Shown here: in pieces, positions 1 through 5,774 of the stretch
Layout: every line of letters starts with the position of its first letter
Position numbering within the stretch: the stretch's first letter is position 1
Origin: Candidatus Cloacimonadota bacterium
GTDB lineage: Bacteria; Cloacimonadota; Cloacimonadia; Cloacimonadales; Cloacimonadaceae
Length of the DNA stretch: 10,997 nucleotides
Assembly: GCA_017996595.1 (NCBI GenBank)
Contig: JAGOGT010000011.1
Coordinates: 1-10,997 of the forward strand
Reading direction: 5' to 3'
Made by a program: the position numbers and the translations under genes
Notes under the pieces: generated by a model
What the model saw: only the letters and a program-made list of their open reading frames with translations
What the model was told of the DNA's origin: nothing
Database searches by the model: none

Positions 1-1368
1 GCATATCTGATAGATGCTGCCGGCAACAGCAGTGAACTATTTGATACCGCAGATGGCACCTATCTCAGCCGCAGCTTTGCCAGCGGTCCCCTGGATGCCA
101 ATGCTGGAGACGAACTGGCCTTCTGTAGCCGCAATGGCGATATCTATGCGCTTACGGCAACGGGCAATCCCGTATTCAGAACTAATTTCAATACCCTCTT
201 CATCTATACTCCCGTGCTTGCCGATGTGGATGGCAATGGAACCCTGGAGGTGATTGCCGGTGGCATGGATGGCATGGTGTATGCCGTGTCGGCAAGCGGT
301 GCTCTGCTTCCCGGATTCCCCTTTGCTGTGGGTGGAGCCTTCCAAACCGAGCTGGCGGCTGCCGATCTCAATAATGACAATGCTTTTGAGATCATCGCTG
401 GAGGCGCGGATGGAGTGCTTTATGTAATCAGCGCAGGCGGAAACGTGATGCCTGGCTTCCCGATGCAACTGGATGGCGCGCTAACCGGTGCCCCCACCAT
501 CACTAATCGTGGCTTAATCGTCTGTGGCACCGCTACCAGCATCTACATCATCAATAGCATCGGGGAGATTGTATTCCAGGGAGCCACAGATACGCATATT
601 ACCGGCGGCTTCGCTTTGGGCGATGTGGATCAGGATCACGTGGATCAGGAAATTGTGGGTATCAGTCTCTCCGGAAAGCTGTATGTGTTTAATGACGAGG
701 GTGATAACCTGCCGGGATTTCCGCTGGAAACCGGAGCTAATTTCTCTTGTCCGCCGCTCTTGGCAAATCTGGATAGCGATCCTCAGCTGGAGATTCTGGT
801 TCACAGCTATGTGAATTCGGTATATGGCTACAATCACGATGGTAGTGTGCTAAGTGGCTTCCCCTTCATCAGCAGTTACAATGGCAGCACTCCCGGAACT
901 TTGGTGGATTTTGATGGTAATAATAATGCCAAGCTGGTGCTGGGTCATTCCAATGGCGTGATGATGCTGAATCTGCGTACTGCGGCTACGGGGCTTGCTC
1001 CCTGGACTATCTACCGTGGTTCATCGCTGCGCCAGGGTTCTTTTGCAGCCACGGGTTTTGTGGGAAGCGAAGATGAGCTGGATACTCCTGCCGTTACCGC
1101 GCTATCTCAGAATTATCCCAATCCCTTCTTTGGCGAAACCACCATTGCCTATAGCCTGAAGCAGGACGCCAGGGTGCAGGTGGAGATTTATAACCTGAGG
1201 GGACAAAAAGTATATAGCCGAAATCTGAACTCGCAAAAGGCGGGAACACATCAGCTGCAGTGGGATGGGAAGGATAACAATGGCCTTGCCACCGCCAGCG
1301 GTATATACCTCTATAAACTAAATGTGAATGGGGAGTCTTTTACTCGCCGGATGCTGCGCTTAAAGTAA
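1..1368 (+). CDS. Secreted FG-GAP/VCBS-like beta-propeller protein with T9SS type A C-terminal sorting domain (5' partial)
   Basis: The reading frame is open from base 1, so the true start lies upstream; the GTG at 214 is an internal valine codon. The 455 visible residues are mostly imperfect repeats of about 45-50 residues, each with an acidic loop, a hydrophobic EI/EV strand, a DG.[VL]Y strand and a GFP turn. Repeats begin near residues 29, 72, 118, 162 (degenerate), 205, 253 and 301. D75-V-D-G-N-G80 resembles a calcium-binding DxDxNG loop, and related loops lie at D122, D208, D258 and D303. This fits a roughly seven-bladed FG-GAP/VCBS propeller. After a linker (about 351-370), residues 371-455 form a FlgD-like/type A sorting domain (NYPNPF, QVEIYNLRGQKV, GIYLYKL, basic LRLK end). 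Such domains send proteins across the outer membrane by the type IX route in Bacteroidetes and relatives. The specific role is unknown; adhesion or surface binding is a guess. The stop overlaps the next start by one base (TAATG). Confidence 0.9.
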   Translation, partial: AYLIDAAGNSSELFDTADGTYLSRSFASGPLDANAGDELAFCSRNGDIYALTATGNPVFRTNFNTLFIYTPVLADVDGNGTLEVIAGGMDGMVYAVSASGALLPGFPFAVGGAFQTELAAADLNNDNAFEIIAGGADGVLYVISAGGNVMPGFPMQLDGALTGAPTITNRGLIVCGTATSIYIINSIGEIVFQGATDTHITGGFALGDVDQDHVDQEIVGISLSGKLYVFNDEGDNLPGFPLETGANFSCPPLLANLDSDPQLEILVHSYVNSVYGYNHDGSVLSGFPFISSYNGSTPGTLVDFDGNNNAKLVLGHSNGVMMLNLRTAATGLAPWTIYRGSSLRQGSFAATGFVGSEDELDTPAVTALSQNYPNPFFGETTIAYSLKQDARVQVEIYNLRGQKVYSRNLNSQKAGTHQLQWDGKDNNGLATASGIYLYKLNVNGESFTRRMLRLK

Positions 1369-2069
1369 TGATTTCAGAAAATATCGCCAGGATTAAGGCT
1401 GAAGTAGCCGCACAAGCGGAAAAACTTGGCCGCAACCCCGAAGACATAACGTTGGTGGCGGTTACCAAAACCCACTCTGTGGACGCCGTGGAAGCTGCCC
1501 TGAAAGCGGGAATTACAGATTTTGGGGAAAACAAGGTGCAGGAAGCGATGCGCAAGGTGCCGCTGCTGACAGTTCCCTATCGTGGCTTCCACTTTATCGG
1601 ACATTTGCAAACCAATAAGATAAATCAGCTTCTCAGCCTGAAGCCCTGGCTAGTCCACTCGGTGGATTCCCTGCATCTGGCGCTTAGTCTGCACAAGGCT
1701 TTGGGACGTACCAACCGCTATCAGGATATTTTAGTTCAGATCAATAGCAGCAAGGAAACCAGTAAAAGCGGCTTTGATTGGGAGGAAGCTGAGGCTGCCA
1801 TTAGCCGCATCGCCGCCTATAGCAGCATGAGAATCATGGGCTTGATGACCATTGGACAATTGGGAGCTCCGGAACTGAGCAGACCGCTATTCAAGAAAAT
1901 GAAGGAGCTCTTCGACTATCTGAAGGCTGAGGATCTCCCCGGCGTGGAAATGCGCTACCTTTCCATGGGAATGAGCCATGATTATCTGATCGCCCTGCAG
2001 GAAGGGGCAAATATGCTCCGCATCGGCAGTGCCATCTTTGGTGCTCGCAACTACGGAGGAGCCCTTTGA
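1368..2069 (+). CDS. yggS: YggS/PROSC (PLPBP) family pyridoxal-phosphate-binding protein
   Basis: This 233-residue cytosolic protein has the normal length and all the hallmarks of the YggS/YBL036C/PLPBP family, a TIM-barrel like the alanine racemase N-terminal domain. Lys34 in VAVTKTH is the expected PLP Schiff-base lysine. GENKVQEA, FIGHLQTNK, a SxKSGF segment, S199-M-G-M-S-H-D205 and R218-I-G-S-A-I-F-G225 follow in the usual order; the last two contact the cofactor phosphate in characterised homologues. Family members have no firmly established catalytic activity. They buffer PLP and affect vitamin B6 and amino-acid homeostasis. The ATG at 1368 uses the final A of the upstream stop codon, and no strong ribosome binding site is evident, so translation may depend on the upstream gene. 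The 3' end overlaps the next gene by four bases. The symbol rests on family membership. Confidence 0.96.
   Translation: MISENIARIKAEVAAQAEKLGRNPEDITLVAVTKTHSVDAVEAALKAGITDFGENKVQEAMRKVPLLTVPYRGFHFIGHLQTNKINQLLSLKPWLVHSVDSLHLALSLHKALGRTNRYQDILVQINSSKETSKSGFDWEEAEAAISRIAAYSSMRIMGLMTIGQLGAPELSRPLFKKMKELFDYLKAEDLPGVEMRYLSMGMSHDYLIALQEGANMLRIGSAIFGARNYGGAL
2055..2060 (+). promoter_or_regulatory. Strong Shine-Dalgarno GGAGGA that sets a TTG start
   Basis: GGAGGA lies five bases before TTG at 2066. No ATG or GTG in that frame is equally well placed, and the protein begins directly with its first membrane segment, so the TTG is the best start. The site sits inside the last codons of the upstream yggS gene. 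Confidence 0.75.
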
Positions 2070-2710
2070 TATACCTCTTTGCCTTCCTGATAATAATTGT
2101 CTCCTACTTCTATGGCTCTTTCTCCACAGCCCGGATCATCACCAAGAGCTTTAGATCGCTGAATATCTATAAGATCGGCACAGGCCTGGCAGATACGGAG
2201 AATATTTATACCCACATCAGCAAGCCCATGGGAATACTGGTGGGGCTGCTGGATGCATCCAAGGCCTATCTGTATCTGCTGGTAGTGGAGATGATTCTGC
2301 ACCTCATAGAGCATACCCATTTGTTTACGGGAGTTGCTCAGATATATGGCAAGAACTTGATGCTGGTTTATGGCATGGTGATGCTGATCGGACACTGTTT
2401 ACCCTGGACGAATCGCTTTCGGGGAGGACGGGGGATTTTCACCTATATCGGTATGGTATTCTACTTTGCGCCTATTCCTACGATCATCACCATGGTCATT
2501 GCCTGGATTCTGGTGATTCGCTTTCATCAGATCCGCTTTGCCCAATATCTGATCGTGATCATGCCGGTGCTGCTGATGATTGTCCTCGCCAGTCTGATCC
2601 CGGGATTTGTTCCCAATCTCCCTACGAATTTTATGCCGATAATGGTAGGCACAGCTATCCTGATGGGCATCCTGAATGTAATGGTTTCCAAAAAACTGGG
2701 CGAATTCTAA
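2066..2710 (+). CDS. Divergent PlsY-like (DUF205) membrane protein, putative glycerol-3-phosphate acyltransferase relative
   Basis: This is a 214-residue, strongly hydrophobic protein with about six or seven membrane segments. It follows the PlsY plan: N-terminal helix ending in Y-G17-S18, a glycine-rich loop, the LLDxxK helix start (L61-L-D63-A-S-K66), then G109-H-C-L-P-W with R119-G-G-R-G123, matching the PlsY G-H-x-x-P-V ... F-K-G-G-K-G loop. True PlsY transfers an acyl group from acyl-phosphate to glycerol-3-phosphate to make lysophosphatidate. Important positions differ here. The D-x-R before the first loop reads N33-I-Y35, the G-S-G-N-x-G-A-T-N phosphate loop reads G38-T-G-L-A-D-T-E-N46, and the C-terminal R-H-x-x-N-I reads M200-G-I-L-N204-V. 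Either substrate or activity may have changed, so plsY is not assigned. It starts at TTG, overlapping the yggS stop as TTGA, and an acyltransferase-like gene follows. Confidence 0.8.
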   Translation: MIYLFAFLIIIVSYFYGSFSTARIITKSFRSLNIYKIGTGLADTENIYTHISKPMGILVGLLDASKAYLYLLVVEMILHLIEHTHLFTGVAQIYGKNLMLVYGMVMLIGHCLPWTNRFRGGRGIFTYIGMVFYFAPIPTIITMVIAWILVIRFHQIRFAQYLIVIMPVLLMIVLASLIPGFVPNLPTNFMPIMVGTAILMGILNVMVSKKLGEF

Positions 2711-2731
2711 ATAAGAAAGAGAGTGGTTTTG

Positions 2732-3853
2732 ATGATACAGATAGTCCCCGTTGACAATAAAAAGCAGCTGATGAGCTTCATTATGCTGCCCTTCGAGCTG
2801 TATAAGCACGATCCCAATTGGGTGGCACCGCTTATCGGCGAACAGAAGAAGTTCTTTGATCCCAAAAAGAATCCTTATTACCAGCATTCGGAAGTGAAGC
2901 TGTTTTTGGCGCTAAAAGATAGCAAAGTGGTGGGAAGAATCTCAGCGCAGAGCAATACGCAGCATAACAAGGAGCATAGCGAGAATATCGGCTTCTTTGG
3001 GTTCTTTGAATGCATCGACGATCAGCAGGTGGCCGATAAACTCTTTGATGCGGCCTACGAATGGAACCGCTATCGGGGATTTACCTCCATGCGTGGCCCC
3101 ATGAATTTCAGCGTGAATCAGGAATGCGGATTGCTGATCGACGGCTTTGATACGCCCCCGATGGTGATGATGCGCCACGATCATCGCTATTATCAAAAGC
3201 TGTACGAAGGCTGGGGTCTTAGCAAGACCATGGATTTGTATGCCTATTACAGCTATCGCACCGAAATGCCGGAACGCATCGGACGCATTGCCCTGGCCCT
3301 GGAAAAACGCAGCAAGGTGCAAGTCCGCTCCCTCTCCAAAAACAAGAAACAGCTGAAAAAAGACATCGAGACTGTATTCGAGATTTATACCAAAGCCTGG
3401 GAATATAACTGGGGCAATGTGCCCCTCACCAAAGCAGAATTTGACCATCTGGTAGCGGAGCTGCTGCCTCTGGCTGATCCGGAGCTGGTTTTCATCGCCG
3501 AAATTGACGGTAAGCAAGCCGGATTCAGCCTCGCGATGCCGAATTATAACGAAGTGCTGAAGGTGATGCATGGCCGCGTGAATCCCATAACTTTGGTGAA
3601 AGCCCTGATCGCCAAGCGCAAGATCAGCTCTGCCAGAGTGATTACCATGGGCGTGATCAAGGAATTTCAAGGACGCGGCATTGATTCCGTATTCCATTAC
3701 CATTCATACATGAACGGCCTGCCCAAGGGATATATTCATGGTGAATTCTCGTGGGTACTGGAGAATAACACGATGATGATTCGCGTGGCGGAGATGCTGG
3801 ATGCCAAAATCTATAAAACCTACCGCATATATGACAAAGCCATCAGCAACTAA
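2732..3853 (+). CDS. Large GNAT-superfamily acyltransferase of uncharacterised family
   Basis: The protein has 373 residues from ATG 2732; a GTG at 2723 would add three. I prefer ATG because the purine-rich AAGAAAGAGAG (2713-2723) ends eight bases before it and the family's N-terminus is short. It matches a widespread family of about 370-390 residues, often labelled only GNAT or, misleadingly, dATP pyrophosphohydrolase. Visible signatures are LYKHDPNWVAPL (23-34), a first GNAT-like half with GFFGFFE (87-93), the family block M120-R-G-P-M-N-F-S127 and E131-C-G-L-L ending in GFDTPPM, and a second half with Q313-G-R-G-I-D, an acyl-CoA pyrophosphate-loop-like motif. No signal peptide or membrane helix is seen, so it is probably cytosolic or membrane-peripheral. 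As I recall, the bacterial ceramide synthase of Caulobacter belongs to or near this family, making an N-acyltransferase role in lipids possible but unproven. The next gene overlaps its 3' end. Confidence 0.85.
   Translation: MIQIVPVDNKKQLMSFIMLPFELYKHDPNWVAPLIGEQKKFFDPKKNPYYQHSEVKLFLALKDSKVVGRISAQSNTQHNKEHSENIGFFGFFECIDDQQVADKLFDAAYEWNRYRGFTSMRGPMNFSVNQECGLLIDGFDTPPMVMMRHDHRYYQKLYEGWGLSKTMDLYAYYSYRTEMPERIGRIALALEKRSKVQVRSLSKNKKQLKKDIETVFEIYTKAWEYNWGNVPLTKAEFDHLVAELLPLADPELVFIAEIDGKQAGFSLAMPNYNEVLKVMHGRVNPITLVKALIAKRKISSARVITMGVIKEFQGRGIDSVFHYHSYMNGLPKGYIHGEFSWVLENNTMMIRVAEMLDAKIYKTYRIYDKAISN
3790..3793 (+). promoter_or_regulatory. Candidate Shine-Dalgarno GGAG for the PAP2 gene
   Basis: GGAG lies seven bases before ATG 3801, inside the preceding acyltransferase gene. 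The alternative ATG at 3831 has no recognisable site. This is the main reason for preferring the longer product, but the motif could also be chance sequence coding for the upstream protein. Confidence 0.45.
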
Positions 3854-4736
3854 CATCCTCAGCGCTATCGATCTCATCACCCTGCTCTACACGGCGTGGA
3901 TTTTGGTCTATATCAGCGCAGGCATAAACCGCACCGCACAGGGGCTGATGATGCTGCCGTCCTATCTGGGAATCTTAACTGGAGTGCTGCTGTTGGCTTG
4001 GATGGCGAGGCAAAGCTTCATCACCGGGCATCCCAAGCTGGAAAAAGCTCTGGCCTTTATCCGGGCAATCTATCCGGTGCTGCTCTTCGAATTCTTTTAT
4101 ACCTCAGGATATGCTTTCAATCGCATCATCTTTACCGATTGGCTGGACCCCTGGTTCATGGGGATTGATCTGAAGCTCTTTGGCTATTACCCCTCCATGG
4201 AGTGGGGAATCCGCTACAGCAACTGGCTACTGCAGGAGCTTTTTCACTTTGCCTATTTCTGCTATTATCCCATGATTCTGGGGCTGCCGGTGTATCTGTA
4301 TATCAAGCAACCCAAAGCCTTCAAAGAGCTTATCTTCAATCTCACCTTTGTGTTCTATTGCTGCTACCTTGTCTATTCGGTGCTGCCAGTAATCGGAGGC
4401 CGATACATTCCGGAAGCGATGGAGCTTACCAAGGTATATCGCTTTGGCCCCTTCACCCATATTATGGCCTATATTTACCGCACTTCGGGACACCTGGGCG
4501 GTGCTTTTCCCAGTTCGCATATTGCCGTTACCCTGGTTTTAACTGTGGCCGCCTTGCGATATGTGCGCCGCTGGGGATATCTCTTCAGCGTGATCGCGTT
4601 CTTTTTATCCATCGCTACGGTGTATTGCCACTATCATTGGTTCATCGATGCCGTGGCAGGAATTTTTGCCGGCATTGGCGGCTACTATCTGGCAAATTAT
4701 GTTCGGGGCAAGCTTGCCCGGGCTGGTTACAATTGA
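3801..4736 (+). CDS. PAP2-superfamily integral membrane phosphatase/transferase, Aur1/IPC-synthase-like
   Basis: This is a 311-residue polytopic membrane protein with about six to eight hydrophobic segments. The C-terminal half carries the PAP2 active site: P237-S-S-H240 (motif C2) and T273-V-Y-C-H-Y-H279-x-x-x-D283 (motif C3). In the family H279 would be the phosphate-accepting nucleophile, D283 its partner and H240 the general acid. The TVYxxYHxxxD form, in place of SRxxxxxHxxxD, is typical of the PAP2_3 branch that includes Aur1/inositol-phosphorylceramide synthases; bacterial members remove or exchange lipid phosphate headgroups. A clear KxxxxxxRP first motif was not found. The start is uncertain. 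ATG 3801 has a GGAG site and overlaps the previous gene by 53 bases; ATG 3831 overlaps by 23 bases and drops ten polar residues. Sharing sequence with the acyltransferase gene suggests co-expression and perhaps a common lipid pathway. Confidence 0.88.
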   Translation: MPKSIKPTAYMTKPSATNILSAIDLITLLYTAWILVYISAGINRTAQGLMMLPSYLGILTGVLLLAWMARQSFITGHPKLEKALAFIRAIYPVLLFEFFYTSGYAFNRIIFTDWLDPWFMGIDLKLFGYYPSMEWGIRYSNWLLQELFHFAYFCYYPMILGLPVYLYIKQPKAFKELIFNLTFVFYCCYLVYSVLPVIGGRYIPEAMELTKVYRFGPFTHIMAYIYRTSGHLGGAFPSSHIAVTLVLTVAALRYVRRWGYLFSVIAFFLSIATVYCHYHWFIDAVAGIFAGIGGYYLANYVRGKLARAGYN

Positions 4737-4742
4737 ATTATT

Positions 4743-4746
4743 GGAG
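4743..4746 (+). promoter_or_regulatory. Shine-Dalgarno GGAG for the outer-membrane barrel gene
   Basis: GGAG sits five bases before ATG 4752 in the 15-base gap after the PAP2 stop codon. It supports that start, which also gives a complete signal peptide. Confidence 0.65.
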
Positions 4747-4751
4747 TTTAA

Positions 4752-5774
4752 ATGCATAAATCCCTTGTTCTTATCATGCTGCTGTGCTTGGCCGGAGTAG
4801 CAGTAAATGCCCAGCAGGCAGCCCTACCCATCACTTCTTATGACTATGCCCTGCCGGAAAATTACGTTTCTCCCATCGGCATGGGTACCGGCGCATTCAA
4901 TCTTACCAATGGCGACGATCCTTTCGCGGCATATTCCAATCCTGCGCTATTGGCTGATAACGAGATAAGTTCCTTTTCCACGTCGTTCCGGCTGAAAAAC
5001 GAAGATGATATTTCCTTCTGGGAAGCTGCCAGCATTGGCAACACGCTCAGAGGCAAGCAATTCAAGTATTTCGTGCTGAATTCCAAGATGGTGTCCTTTG
5101 GCTATCAACCCGTAGCCTCGGTAAATATCAGCGAGATCACCGGAGCCAGCAGTAAATACTACGACTACAAGCTGGATAAGCTGCAATTCTCGATCGGCGG
5201 TAAGGACAAGAAGTATAATCGCCTGGGTGCCGGACTCAGCGCTAAATATCTTTCGGGACGCCTGGTGTATCTGGCAGAGCACATTGTGGGCGATAACATG
5301 GTGCGCGATGCCTTTATCGACGACAAAGTGAAAGGCTTTTCCACAGATCTGGCCTTCACCTACGATGCCGGGGATATCACTTATGCCGCCTGTGCCTATG
5401 ACCTCTTTTCCCGCCTCTATTGGGAGAATTACGATTCAGAAAGCATCACCCGACGCATGGCCATCGGCATGGGATATGACAAGAATAACAGCCATTTCAA
5501 TGCCGGCATCCAAAATCGTATCGCCAAAGACGCAGAAACCAGCTATCACCTTGGCTATGGCTATCAATGGGATATGGGAAGCTCCACCCAGCGGCAGACT
5601 ATGGATCTGCGTCTGGGCACCTATAGCCACGATTTCTACGGTGCCGATAACATCAATTTCACCCTGGGCGGGGGCTATTATTACAAGAACTTCCGCTTCG
5701 ATTTCTCCCTGAATAGTATTGGTATGAAGCTCGCCGACAGCGAGTACCTCTTTGCCTTGTCCCTGGGCATCTGA
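4752..5774 (+). CDS. PorV/PorQ-like outer-membrane beta-barrel protein
   Basis: The 340-residue product begins with a clear signal peptide: H2-K3, a hydrophobic core (residues 5-17) and probable cleavage after V18-N-A20. Cys12 is not in a lipobox, because the residue before it is Leu. The mature N-terminus has GMGTGAFNLTNGDDPFAAYS followed by NPALLAD, the pattern (glycine-rich turn, acidic residue, NPA.L) seen in PorV, PorQ and FadL-type barrels. The rest alternates polar and aromatic residues in short strands separated by turns, with Gly/Tyr-rich stretches such as LGYGYQW and GGGYYY, as expected of an outer-membrane barrel. PorV and PorQ assist release of type IX secretion cargo in Bacteroidetes, and a protein with a matching C-terminal signal lies upstream in the same cluster. 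The exact role is inferred; a transporter or UPF0164-like protein is possible. Its stop overlaps the next start by one base (TGATG). Confidence 0.78.
   Translation: MHKSLVLIMLLCLAGVAVNAQQAALPITSYDYALPENYVSPIGMGTGAFNLTNGDDPFAAYSNPALLADNEISSFSTSFRLKNEDDISFWEAASIGNTLRGKQFKYFVLNSKMVSFGYQPVASVNISEITGASSKYYDYKLDKLQFSIGGKDKKYNRLGAGLSAKYLSGRLVYLAEHIVGDNMVRDAFIDDKVKGFSTDLAFTYDAGDITYAACAYDLFSRLYWENYDSESITRRMAIGMGYDKNNSHFNAGIQNRIAKDAETSYHLGYGYQWDMGSSTQRQTMDLRLGTYSHDFYGADNINFTLGGGYYYKNFRFDFSLNSIGMKLADSEYLFALSLGI

Noticed and set aside
214..216. GTG as the start of the first gene
   Set aside because: The frame continues upstream to base 1 with another propeller-like repeat (GDELAFCSRNGDIYAL), so the GTG is an internal valine codon of a truncated gene.
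2942..3703. 253-codon open frame on the - strand
   Set aside because: It lies wholly inside the well-supported GNAT gene and its translation has no recognisable domain or sensible composition (His-rich, from reversed Asp/Ile codons); a shadow frame.
4202..4759. 185-codon open frame on the + strand overlapping the PAP2 gene
   Set aside because: Cys/Leu/Ser-rich out-of-frame translation of the PAP2 membrane segments. The in-frame PAP2 product carries the PSSH and HxxxD motifs, so this is not an overlapping gene.
4752..4811. Lipoprotein signal at Cys12 of the barrel protein
   Set aside because: The residues before Cys are M-L-L, not a lipobox ending in Gly, Ala or Ser; the V-N-A cleavage site fits signal peptidase I better.
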